14,275 bases of DNA from assembly GCA_002399235.1 (NCBI GenBank), contig DHDH01000019.1, positions 1-14,275 on the forward strand, given 5' to 3'. The notes beneath the pieces are model-generated. The model searched no databases and was not told the origin of the DNA. It saw only the letters and a list, made by a program, of their open reading frames with translations. Below, piece after piece: positions 1 to 6,919 of this stretch. The stretch comes from Firmicutes bacterium UBA4881 (GTDB lineage Bacteria; Bacillota; DTU065). A program made the translations under genes and the position numbers. Within the stretch, counting starts at the first letter, position 1, and each line of letters starts with the position of its first letter.

Positions 1-21
1 TTTGTTCAGTTTTCAAGGTTC
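1..21 (-). promoter_or_regulatory. rRNA operon leader with boxA-like antitermination sequence (partial, runs off left edge)
   Basis: Read on the minus strand the first bases give CTTGAAAACTGAACAA, the conserved leader/spacer sequence found next to 16S and 23S rRNA genes of Firmicutes, which includes the boxA-like antitermination element. It lies just downstream of two consensus promoters that point the same way, so the transcript should be an rRNA operon whose 16S gene lies beyond base 1. No rRNA gene sequence is inside the window. Confidence 0.75.
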
Positions 22-36
22 GTGGCACAAGTACTA

Positions 37-65
37 ATTATAAAGCCTAAGTTGATTGATGTCAA
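37..65 (-). promoter_or_regulatory. rRNA promoter P2 (perfect sigma-A consensus)
   Basis: On the minus strand the -35 TTGACA (65-60) and the -10 TATAAT (42-37) match the vegetative consensus exactly, with a 17-nt spacer. The expected transcription start is near base 30, a few bases before the boxA-like leader. Such perfect promoters are typical of rRNA operons. Confidence 0.88.
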
Positions 66-100
66 CTGGTATTTATTATTTCCTCGTGCGAACAGGATTA

Positions 101-129
101 ATAATACCATCTTGGCTACAGCAAGTCAA
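101..129 (-). promoter_or_regulatory. rRNA promoter P1 (upstream tandem copy)
   Basis: On the minus strand a second promoter has -35 TTGACT (129-124), a 17-nt spacer and -10 TATTAT (106-101). It sits 64 bases upstream of P2 in the same direction, and an AT-rich stretch precedes it that could act as an UP element. Tandem P1/P2 promoters are the usual arrangement in front of Bacillus-type rRNA operons. Confidence 0.8.
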
Positions 130-234
130 CAGTAAACACAAGATTTAGTTAGAGAATATTTTTGCTACCTCACCTAGCAGGGAAAACGTTCTGAAGAAAA
201 CTCAATATTTTCGAGTTTCAACATAGAGAGAAAG

Positions 235-256
235 AAAGGGCGATTTACCGCCCTTT
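235..256 (-). terminator. Intrinsic terminator of the DUF4855 gene
   Basis: An 8-bp hairpin (AAAGGGCG/CGCCCTTT, loop of 6) begins four bases past the DUF4855 stop codon on the minus strand and runs into a pyrimidine-rich tract. It separates that gene from the rRNA promoters. The T-run is interrupted, so it is a moderate rather than ideal terminator. Confidence 0.7.
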
Positions 257-259
257 TCA

Positions 260-1306
260 TCACTTTAGTCCTTCTAGCCAAGTACCTTTAACAAACTTAT
301 ATACATCATCATAGATAGCCCTAACATTAGGATCTTCACTATATGCTGCAATGCCAAATACTTTAACATCTTGGTAATAGCCATGGATAGCTTCGTTCAT
401 ATAACCATAAGTTATGCCAGCTCGTAGGTAGTCGCGAAAACGCTCCCGAGCAACCACTGATTCTAACACTCTAGGATCTGCTTCAATTTCAATACCTTGA
501 TAAAACTCTTTAGCATCTTTGGTGACATACTCAAATCTTTCTTTAGGTACTGAATCATTAAACATATAGTTCGGTTGGTGAATACAAAAATCGAAACCAA
601 CCTTAGCCCAGATATCGTGACCAGCTGCTCTAAACCAAGGGATCCAGCAGAACTTTAATCCTAACTGGTGGAGATAATCAGCAACTTTTTGTACCAAATT
701 AGTTTCGCCAGCAGTTTCGAAATGAATCATTTCTTCTACCCAGTAAAAACCAACAAGCTCTAAGTTATCAAAATTTGCTTGGCGATATTGCTCTATAACA
801 TTATCAACAAACCATTTTACTGCTTTAAATCTCTGTCTTGTTGCTTCCTCAGGATCTTTTGAAGAAAAATCTAGATTCTCACCATCAATTAGACCGAATT
901 CCGTAATCTCATCCATGGGGTTAGGAATCATAACAAACACTTTACCTTTATTGTTTTTATCCAGATGGGGTTTAGCAATTTTATAAGCTTCATTAAAGGC
1001 ACTTAGTTGTCTATTAGGTCTAAAAAGATCGTTTATATACCACTGCCAATCCTCTTTAATGGCTGGTGTTGCTCTCTGAGGAGAATCAAAAGCTCTACCT
1101 TTTTCAGATAAAAGAGCTAGGAACAGGAAAGCATCAAAAAACCAATCTTTTACCACAGGTTCTTTGGTTAAATTATCTAGATATGCTACATATGGAAGAG
1201 CATCCATCGGTGTCCAATTTGCTCCGTAGTTATTGTAAATAAGCATTAACTCTTTAATTCCACCTGATGCTGACTTAAACGGTGGAAAATAACCTTTTTC
1301 TGTCAC
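260..1306 (-). CDS. DUF4855-family protein, function unknown
   Basis: The product is about 348 residues with no signal peptide or membrane segment, so it is probably cytoplasmic. It resembles the uncharacterised DUF4855 family of Firmicutes and Bacteroidetes. Recognisable pieces are an N-terminal GGIKELMLIYNN strand, a WTPMDALPYVAY segment (about residues 31-42), GFYWVEEMIHF (186-196), FCWIPWF (219-225), the HQPNYMF block (243-249), GIEIEADPRV (271-280) and a C-terminal GYMNEAIHGYYQ. The alternation of beta-strand-like segments carrying Glu and Asp suggests a TIM-barrel, possibly glycosidase-like, fold; this is inference and no activity is known to me. The GTG start at 1306 is chosen because GGAGG lies 7 nt upstream; the frame stays open to 1390, but that extension overlaps the preceding terminator and lacks a ribosome site. 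The gene has its own terminator and stands alone. Confidence 0.75.
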   Translation of the reverse strand: MTEKGYFPPFKSASGGIKELMLIYNNYGANWTPMDALPYVAYLDNLTKEPVVKDWFFDAFLFLALLSEKGRAFDSPQRATPAIKEDWQWYINDLFRPNRQLSAFNEAYKIAKPHLDKNNKGKVFVMIPNPMDEITEFGLIDGENLDFSSKDPEEATRQRFKAVKWFVDNVIEQYRQANFDNLELVGFYWVEEMIHFETAGETNLVQKVADYLHQLGLKFCWIPWFRAAGHDIWAKVGFDFCIHQPNYMFNDSVPKERFEYVTKDAKEFYQGIEIEADPRVLESVVARERFRDYLRAGITYGYMNEAIHGYYQDVKVFGIAAYSEDPNVRAIYDDVYKFVKGTWLEGLK

Positions 1307-1345
1307 AACACAACCTCCATTCAAGGAATAAATTCTCAACCTATT

Positions 1346-1360
1346 TTTTCCACAGGAAAA
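1346..1360. promoter_or_regulatory. Short perfect dyad TTTTCC-N3-GGAAAA upstream of the DUF4855 gene
   Basis: A 6+3+6 palindrome sits in the only untranslated gap (1307-1373) between the upstream terminator and the DUF4855 ribosome site. Its position is right for an operator, but I see no clear promoter hexamers around it, so this is only a candidate. Confidence 0.25.
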
Positions 1361-1373
1361 CATAATTACCTGC

Positions 1374-1412
1374 AAAAAAAAACAGAGCAACTAAAAAGAT
1401 AGCTACTCTGTT
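1374..1412 (-). terminator. Intrinsic terminator of the PAS-GGDEF-HD-GYP gene
   Basis: A 13-bp stem with two G-T wobbles (arms 1400-1412 and 1381-1393, loop of 6) begins within five bases of the stop codon on the minus strand and is followed by an uninterrupted U-tract (1380-1374). This ends the c-di-GMP gene's transcript before the DUF4855 gene. Confidence 0.88.
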
Positions 1413-1414
1413 TC

Positions 1415-4400
1415 TTAATTTTGGCTTTTTGCATCAAATGTTTCCAAAAATGCATCTACCAATTCTGGATCAAATTCTGTACCTTTACCTTTGGTCAATT
1501 CTTTTAAGACTTTATCAGTGTCTTGGTAAAGAACAGGTTTTTTAGTGTTAGTCATGGCATCAAAAGCATCTGCAATAGCAATAATTCTCGCCATAATAGG
1601 TATTTCTGTCTTTTTTAAACCTTTAGGAAAGCCTTTTCCATCCCAACGTTCATGGTGGGATAAAACAGCTTCTGCGACTCCAGATAACTGCGGGTAAGTT
1701 TTAATAATATGGTAACCAATTATCGGATGTTGTTTAATCTTCTCTAGCGCATCCTCTTCTAAATTCTCCGCTTTTACCCACAGATGTTCGTCGATTCCTA
1801 CCTTACCAATATCATGAAGAGCTGCAGCTATAGTTAGTTCGTCTAATTGGGTTTTAGTTAAACCAATGGCTTTGCCAATCTTTCTACTTATTTTCTTAAC
1901 TCTTAACACATGAGATTTGGTTTCTTTGTTACGATCTAGCAACCTAGCTTCTAATGAAGAAAGAACTTTCGCTTTATATTCACTAGCATCATCAATCTTC
2001 TGGCTATACATGTCGCTTTCAGCTTGGTTAATGATATCTTGCACATTTTCTTCTGGATGTGTTTTAGTACCAAGACCTAAAGAAATACTTACATAGACAT
2101 CTAAATCGCTAGTTGATTCTGTTGTTGCACAAGTCTCCTTAATTCCTTCTAATATACTACTGGCTTCTTCAAAGGATGTCTTAGGTAGTAAGATAATAAA
2201 TTCGTCGCCACCACAACGAGCAACAATATCTGTATCTCTAGTAGATGATTGCAATATTTGAGCAATATTTTTCAGTAGTTCGTCCCCTTTTTCATGTCCA
2301 AAAGCATCATTAACAAGTTTTAGTCCATTAAGATCTCCAATGATAATACTCAGGGGTAAATTCTCTGGTTGATTTAATCTTTCTAGCTCCTGGTCAAACT
2401 TTGCTCTATTATAGAGTCCAGTCAAATGATCATGATAGCTTAGATATATAATTTTTTCTTCGGCTCGCTTTCTTTCTGTAAGATCAACCCAGGAGGCAAC
2501 TATTTTCTTTTCGCCAGGCAATAATTCTACACTACAAAAGACTGCACGTTCTTTACCATACCGATCTAGAATGGTAAACTCATATAATTTTGGTGGTGTA
2601 CCAAGACTAGAAAATCGCTGTCTGTTATAGCCAAGCATACGGTCTAGATCTTTGGGTGCAACAAAGTCTTTCCAGCTCATTTTACCTTCTATTTCTTCCT
2701 TACTAAAACTAGTAAGAACTTCCATCTCTCGGTTGACTAATTCTATTACACCATCGTTATTAGCAATTAATAAGGCTGTACCATTATTTTCGAATGTTGT
2801 GCGATATCTAGCTTCACTATCTCTTAATTTTTTCTCAGCTTCTTTTTCCTGTGTTATATCGCGTAGAACTAATACCATACCCTCTACTACGCCATCTTCT
2901 TTTCTGATCAAATTTGCTGAGTGAGCTACAGGAATGGTCTTCTCTTCATTTACAGAAAGAAATAGTTCTTTTTTATTGTATTTAACTCCTTGCCTAATGC
3001 TTTGGAGTAAATCGATGGAACAATTAGTTTTGCTCTCATCGCATAAAACCAGTTTATCTGTGAAGTGACAGCCCAAAGCTTCGCTTTCTTTAATGCCAAT
3101 AAGATTTTCTGCTTCCCGATTAAAAAGCGTAATAAAGCCATCCATATCTGTAGCTATGACTGCATCATTGATACTACGAAGTGTAATCGATAGTCTTTCT
3201 TTTAACTCTCTAATTTCTTCTCTAGATTCAATCTCATTTGTAACATCAAAAAATGTTCCTATAAAACCAGCATAATTACCATCTAGATCGGTAAATGGAC
3301 GTCCTACATTAATTACCCAACGAAACTCACCATCTTGACGTCTAAAACGATAAGTAATGGTGAAGGGTTCTTTACGCCAAATAGCTTTTAGATAGGCTTG
3401 CATAAAAGCATCTTTATAATCCCGATGAATCCCTTCAGTCCAGTTGAGACCGGCTTCTTCTTCACTAGTTTTCCCGGTAAAATGGAGCCAACTTTTATTA
3501 AAATAGTCGAACTGCCCCGTTGAACTAGCCCTCCACATTGGCATAGGTAATTGTTCAAACAAAGAAAGGTAAAACTCTTGAGATTTCTTAACCTTTTCCT
3601 CATCAGCTTTTCGCTCACTAATATCTCTAATTGCAACTATTTGCACTTCATCGTTACCTAAGTTCATAACTTGGACACTAATTTCAACAGGAAAAGTACT
3701 ACCATTTTTTCTTTGATGCACCGTCTGGTAGAGATGAGAACTAAAGTAATAATCGTTGTCGGTATTAGTGCTTGGGTCTCTAATTATTGCCAAATTTTTA
3801 CCAATAAGTTCTTCTTTTCGATAGCCATAAGTCTTTTCTGCTGCTCGGTTAACCTCAATAATTTGATCTGTCTGGCTTGTTAGCATGATTACATCTCTTG
3901 CGTTCTCAAAAAGTAACCTATAACGAGTTATAGAAGAATCTTTTTCGTATGTTTCTGTCTCTACTGTAAGTTCGAAAAGGAATAAAGATACTGTAGCTGT
4001 TAAAATAGCTGCGAGAAGGTAACCGTAGGGAGCTATGGCGATGTTATTGCTAAAAAAAGGATAGTTTAGTCTATGGAGAGCCCACAAGATTAAAGCTAGA
4101 CCCAAACCTTTGCTAGATTTTATGTGTATTAGATTATGGTTAGATTTATATATACTCCAACCCATAATAATAGTTAGTAACCCAGTAATAATATAAACTG
4201 GCATACTTGCTATTTTGGGTATTGGTACAACTACTTGAAAAAAAATAGTCCAGAAAGTTGCGATAAAAAGAGCTAACCTTAAACCAAGTAATTTCCACTT
4301 ATTATTATCCTTAATTAGGTAAAGGTATCCTTTTATAAGATACAGCGCAGAAAAACAGACCATTATATCTTTTAAGATAAACCAAATTAAGGAACTGCTT

Positions 4401-4579
4401 CTAAATGACAATATGTCAAAAACGTATCTTGTCCCAAAAAACAACCAGGCTAAGGCCCAAAGATAATGATGCCTTTGTTTAAGAGTTTTGCCTATCGCTA
4501 TGTACACAAATGTAGATAGATAACATATCGAGCTAAGTACAATAATACCCGGCATAATCCAAGCAGATGCTGCCTCCAT
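1415..4579 (-). CDS. Membrane PAS-GGDEF-HD-GYP c-di-GMP synthase/phosphodiesterase
   Basis: This 1054-residue protein starts with seven hydrophobic segments (about residues 12-206), then four PAS domains (about 218-325, 335-455, 462-578, 590-705), a GGDEF domain (about 710-862) and an HD-GYP domain (about 865-1050). GGDEF makes c-di-GMP from GTP: the motif GGDEF is intact (790-794), and RDTD five residues before it is a complete inhibitory I-site. HD-GYP hydrolyses c-di-GMP: HDIGK (922-926) and HHERWDGKGFP (975-985) are present, with GFP in place of the usual GYP. Both activities look possible; the PAS array and membrane part probably decide which dominates. The ATG at 4579 lies 7 nt from GGAGG; the GTG two codons upstream is too close to it. 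A GEMM-I riboswitch and terminator precede the gene, implying control by the same class of messenger it handles. Confidence 0.93.
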   Translation of the reverse strand: MEAASAWIMPGIIVLSSICYLSTFVYIAIGKTLKQRHHYLWALAWLFFGTRYVFDILSFRSSSLIWFILKDIMVCFSALYLIKGYLYLIKDNNKWKLLGLRLALFIATFWTIFFQVVVPIPKIASMPVYIITGLLTIIMGWSIYKSNHNLIHIKSSKGLGLALILWALHRLNYPFFSNNIAIAPYGYLLAAILTATVSLFLFELTVETETYEKDSSITRYRLLFENARDVIMLTSQTDQIIEVNRAAEKTYGYRKEELIGKNLAIIRDPSTNTDNDYYFSSHLYQTVHQRKNGSTFPVEISVQVMNLGNDEVQIVAIRDISERKADEEKVKKSQEFYLSLFEQLPMPMWRASSTGQFDYFNKSWLHFTGKTSEEEAGLNWTEGIHRDYKDAFMQAYLKAIWRKEPFTITYRFRRQDGEFRWVINVGRPFTDLDGNYAGFIGTFFDVTNEIESREEIRELKERLSITLRSINDAVIATDMDGFITLFNREAENLIGIKESEALGCHFTDKLVLCDESKTNCSIDLLQSIRQGVKYNKKELFLSVNEEKTIPVAHSANLIRKEDGVVEGMVLVLRDITQEKEAEKKLRDSEARYRTTFENNGTALLIANNDGVIELVNREMEVLTSFSKEEIEGKMSWKDFVAPKDLDRMLGYNRQRFSSLGTPPKLYEFTILDRYGKERAVFCSVELLPGEKKIVASWVDLTERKRAEEKIIYLSYHDHLTGLYNRAKFDQELERLNQPENLPLSIIIGDLNGLKLVNDAFGHEKGDELLKNIAQILQSSTRDTDIVARCGGDEFIILLPKTSFEEASSILEGIKETCATTESTSDLDVYVSISLGLGTKTHPEENVQDIINQAESDMYSQKIDDASEYKAKVLSSLEARLLDRNKETKSHVLRVKKISRKIGKAIGLTKTQLDELTIAAALHDIGKVGIDEHLWVKAENLEEDALEKIKQHPIIGYHIIKTYPQLSGVAEAVLSHHERWDGKGFPKGLKKTEIPIMARIIAIADAFDAMTNTKKPVLYQDTDKVLKELTKGKGTEFDPELVDAFLETFDAKSQN

Positions 4580-4601
4580 TTTCACACCTCCTTTTCTAGA
4601 T

Positions 4602-4653
4602 AAAAAACCTCTCCTAATAGCAGTAACGTTGCCGTTTGCTATTAAAAGAGAGG
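4602..4653 (-). terminator. Riboswitch-controlled terminator (expression platform)
   Basis: On the minus strand a long hairpin (CCTCTC at 4653-4648 pairing with GAGAGG at 4613-4608, extended inward by TAATAGCA with TGCTATTA) is followed by six Ts (4607-4602). It lies between the GEMM-I aptamer and the ribosome binding site of the PAS-GGDEF-HD-GYP gene, so read-through is needed for expression. The loop contains CGGCAAC, complementary to GTTGCCG in the 3' side of the aptamer, offering an alternative fold. Confidence 0.85.
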
Positions 4654-4674
4654 CCAGTATAAACTGCCCTTCTT

Positions 4675-4765
4675 AAGCTATTCGGCAACCCGGCTATCAT
4701 AGCAATTGCTTTAGACCCGTGGCTTTGCGTCCCCAACTTTCGAAGGGTTTGCTATTATCGTGCTT
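4675..4765 (-). ncRNA. Class I cyclic-dinucleotide riboswitch (GEMM-I, c-di-GMP-I), A20-type
   Basis: Read on the minus strand, the conserved GEMM-I blocks occur in order: AGCAAACC, a GAAA tetraloop, GGGGACGCAAAGCC, GGGTCTAA, and GATAGCCGGGTTGCCG. The aptamer is followed by an intrinsic terminator and then the PAS-GGDEF-HD-GYP gene, so it is a transcriptional switch in the leader of a c-di-GMP metabolism gene. Aligned by eye to the Vc2 aptamer, the base before the invariant G of GCAAACC (Vc2 position 20) is A instead of G. That base contacts the ligand, and A at this site is a feature of GEMM-I members that bind 3',3'-cGAMP or are less selective. The stem under the GAAA loop contains two U-U mismatches. 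The outer P1 ends are approximate. Confidence 0.9.
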
Positions 4766-4807
4766 TTTTTACGACCTACCTTAGTCTCTCGAGTTCTTTC
4801 TTAACAT

Positions 4808-4836
4808 ACTATACTATTTGTGTATAGCGTAAAAAT
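4808..4836 (-). promoter_or_regulatory. Possible promoter of the riboswitch transcript
   Basis: On the minus strand TATAGT (4813-4808) is a fair -10 and lies a suitable distance upstream of the aptamer; the -35 region (around 4831-4836, T-rich) is poor. I give it only because the riboswitch transcript must start in this gap and nothing better is visible. Confidence 0.3.
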
Positions 4837-4954
4837 GTCCTGCTCGAATATAAAATTTTTTTAACTAATATTTATTCAAACAATGAGCCCTATTACCCAC
4901 TCCGATCTCTTAGAATTTCCAATATTCAATCTAATTGTGATTGATTCTATACGC

Positions 4955-4983
4955 AAAAAAAGGCAAGAGAATCTTGCCTTTTA
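4955..4983 (-). terminator. Intrinsic terminator of the CDF transporter gene
   Basis: A perfect 10-bp stem (AAAGGCAAGA/TCTTGCCTTT, 3-nt loop, 4959-4981) followed on the minus strand by a run of seven Ts lies about 30 bases after the transporter stop codon. It separates that gene from the riboswitch transcript. Confidence 0.87.
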
Positions 4984-5014
4984 ACGCTATCTTCTGTCTT
5001 CAACTTTCTCAAAG

Positions 5015-5875
5015 TTAGGTTTGAGGAATTCTATAAGTATCGCCTTCTACATCAATATGGACAAAGACTGTACCTATATCATCGATAGTCTCTAACCGTT
5101 GTCGTACAGAATCTCCAATATCATGAGCTTCCTGTATTTTTAGATTACGATCTACCTCTATATGTATCTCTACATGTAGATAACTACCTACAAAATGCGC
5201 TCTTATATCATTTACTCCTAAAACGCCATTAATTGTTAAAGCAATCTCTTTAATTTGCGCTATAAACTCAGCATTCGGGGCTTTTCCCATTAGATAACCA
5301 ATATTGTTCATACCAGTTTTAAATCCAGAATATAAGATCCATAAACCAATTATTAAAGCTGCAATACTATCCCAGAGTGGTGATAATACAAAACCAGTAA
5401 CTGCCGTTAATGAAGCAAGAATATCGTTTCTTGAATCTATTGCAGCAGCTAAAAGCGCTGGCGAATTAGTTTTCTTACCTTCGTTTTGGTATAAAAAAGC
5501 CAAAATAATCTTGGTCACTACCGCTATACTTAAAACAACAATTGGTATTATTGAAAAGCTAATCGGTTCTCTTTTAAAAAAGGAAACCACAGCATCCTTA
5601 ACAATACTCCCACCTAATAAGACAGAAACTAGACTAATTATTAACCCTGCTAGAGGTTCTGCTCGATAATGACCAAAAGGATGGTCTTTATCAGGGGCCT
5701 TTTCCTGAGTTTTAACACTAAGATTAATAATGCTGTAGGTAAATACATCTAAAAACGAATTTAGAGCATCAGATATTACAGCAATACTACCGGAAATAAA
5801 ACCTGACCAGAACTTTAAACCAAAAAAAATTACACTAACAGCTACACCAGATTTTGTTAACTGTTCCTTCTGCAT
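5015..5875 (-). CDS. Cation diffusion facilitator, manganese-type metal site
   Basis: A 286-residue cation diffusion facilitator: an inner-membrane antiporter that exports divalent metal, usually against protons. It has the normal layout, with an N-terminal membrane domain (about residues 10-195) and a C-terminal cytoplasmic dimerisation domain (about 200-280) with a typical HVEIHIEVD strand. The conserved DHPFGHYR loop is at 64-71. The transport site reads N39xxxD43 in TM2 (DALNSFLD) and D147xxxD151 in TM5 (DSRND). Zn-type members usually have His in these positions, whereas NxxxD plus DxxxD marks the Mn-type subgroup (MntE-like), so manganese export is the best guess; iron or other metals cannot be excluded. 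The ATG at 5875 has a G-rich ribosome site (GGGGG) about 7 nt upstream. I see no yybP-ykoY manganese riboswitch in the leader. Confidence 0.9.
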   Translation of the reverse strand: MQKEQLTKSGVAVSVIFFGLKFWSGFISGSIAVISDALNSFLDVFTYSIINLSVKTQEKAPDKDHPFGHYRAEPLAGLIISLVSVLLGGSIVKDAVVSFFKREPISFSIIPIVVLSIAVVTKIILAFLYQNEGKKTNSPALLAAAIDSRNDILASLTAVTGFVLSPLWDSIAALIIGLWILYSGFKTGMNNIGYLMGKAPNAEFIAQIKEIALTINGVLGVNDIRAHFVGSYLHVEIHIEVDRNLKIQEAHDIGDSVRQRLETIDDIGTVFVHIDVEGDTYRIPQT

Positions 5876-6115
5876 TAGCTTACCCCCAAAATACCTGTTT
5901 CTCTAGTTAATTAAAATATGCTAAGCCCAGGCAGCCTCTCTGAAATTAATGTTGTTAATAAGGGAAAGCTTATTTTTTTGTCTACCATAGGCAAGGAAAG
6001 AAATTAGAAACAAGCTTAAATACAGATTAAATAGAAGCCAAAAGTTTAAGTTTACTGCTTATATTACCACATGAAAAAAGCTACTACAAGCTAAGAGAAT
6101 TCTTCTAAGAATTAA

Positions 6116-6430
6116 CTAGCAACTTTAATTAAGGTTAACGGCTATTTTATGGGAAGAGTTTCAAGTAAATCTATTGAAATACTAAAAAACAGTATTGGTA
6201 TCAATTCGCTTATTCCTAGTTCAGATTTCTATTAAATGACTGGAGCTTATTACTTGAATGGAGTTGAATATACTACAGAAGGCACAACTCGCAATCCCCT
6301 TCCTAATGACTTCAATGCTTATTAGTTATTATTAAAACAAATGAACCCGGATTTTAGGCTAGGCCCAAGAAGGCCTCCCTTAAACCCATAATTGTTTCAC
6401 TATGAGAGCCAAAAATACTCAGAGAAAGGA
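6116..6430 (+). pseudogene. Possible decayed reading frame, unrecognised
   Basis: One plus frame reads through about 105 codons with only three in-frame stops, giving MGRVSSKSIEILKNS, then MTGAYYLNGVEYTTEG, then MNPDFRLGPRRPPLNP. In DNA this AT-rich more stops are expected by chance, so it may be the remnant of a gene. I recognise no family, there is no ribosome site, and chance remains a fair explanation. Confidence 0.18.
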
Positions 6431-6573
6431 ACAAGCATATATACTAGCATGAACTATATCTAGAACTCTATAAGCAAGCTGAAAAGTAGCTAAACCTAAC
6501 TCTCTTATAAACCTTCATCTAGATTGTTTTGAGTTTTTTCAATAAAAGAAGTTTAACCATTTTACCTGCTCCT

Positions 6574-6598
6574 TTGTCCATTTCCTCATAGTGGACAA
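6574..6598. repeat. Inverted repeat TTGTCCA-N11-TGGACAA
   Basis: A perfect 7-bp inverted repeat with an 11-base centre lies about 165 bases upstream of cotJA. It could be a protein-binding dyad or a weak RNA hairpin; it has no T-tract of terminator quality directly after it on the plus strand. Confidence 0.35.
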
Positions 6599-6763
6599 TT
6601 AAAGGGGTAGGCTTATTTTACTTTTTTTTACAACCAAAACATTATTCTTATCCGTTTTTGCATATTTTGATTGGTTCATTATGATGCCTTCATCCAATAA
6701 TACCCTTAACTCAGTTCGTTTGCTTTACCATTACATAAATTGATAGGGAAGGAGTGATTCCCT

Positions 6764-6919
6764 ATGAATAATCAACCTAAATTACGGTTAGCCAGAGCTT
6801 ATGTAGTAATTCAAAAATACAATACAACTTATTCACCGGAAATAGCTTTGGTTAGAGGGACAATTTTCCCTGAACTATATTTTCCCTATCAAAGGGGGGA
6901 AATAGGAAATTATGAATGA
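6764..6919 (+). CDS. cotJA: Spore coat protein CotJA (short form)
   Basis: A 51-residue protein beginning MNNQPKLRLARAYVVIQKYN and containing the typical CotJA pattern RAYVxxQxY...YSPEIALxRGTIFPELYFPY. CotJA is the first of three proteins encoded by the cotJ operon, made in the mother cell during sporulation and placed in the spore coat. The start ATG follows GGAAGGAG at 9 nt spacing. It ends inside the start of cotJB with an 8-base overlap, which argues for translational coupling. The protein is shorter than many family members, which have a longer N-terminus, but the conserved core is present. Confidence 0.88.
   Translation: MNNQPKLRLARAYVVIQKYNTTYSPEIALVRGTIFPELYFPYQRGEIGNYE

Larger units (their letters stand above)
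5876..6763. other. Long region without a convincing gene
   Basis: These 888 bases between the divergent CDF and cotJ genes contain stop codons in all frames at short intervals and no ribosome site leading to a good reading frame. I recognise no RNA gene. Visible structures are a 7-bp inverted repeat TTGTCCA-N11-TGGACAA (6574-6598), a GC-rich 5-bp hairpin AGGCC/GGCCT near 6360-6376, and one frame with fewer stops than expected (about 6116-6430). The stretch just left of 6764 must hold the cotJ promoter, but I could not match it well to the SigE or SigK consensus. Confidence 0.6.

Noticed and set aside
2652..3883. Several plus- and minus-strand open frames within the PAS domain region.
   Set aside because: All overlap a continuous gene with four recognisable PAS domains and lack start signals.
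4926..4944. Small dyad TCAATC-N7-GATTGA after the CDF terminator.
   Set aside because: Only 6 bp, AT-rich, and in a region with no promoter next to it; chance is a sufficient explanation.
5876..6000. Manganese riboswitch (yybP-ykoY) in front of the CDF gene.
   Set aside because: I looked for the conserved yybP-ykoY blocks on the minus strand and did not find them.
6660..6698. SigE-like promoter for cotJ (GCATATT and CATCCAAT).
   Set aside because: CATCCAAT resembles the SigE -10, but the only good -35-like sequence is 24 bases away instead of 13-15, so the pair does not form a credible promoter.
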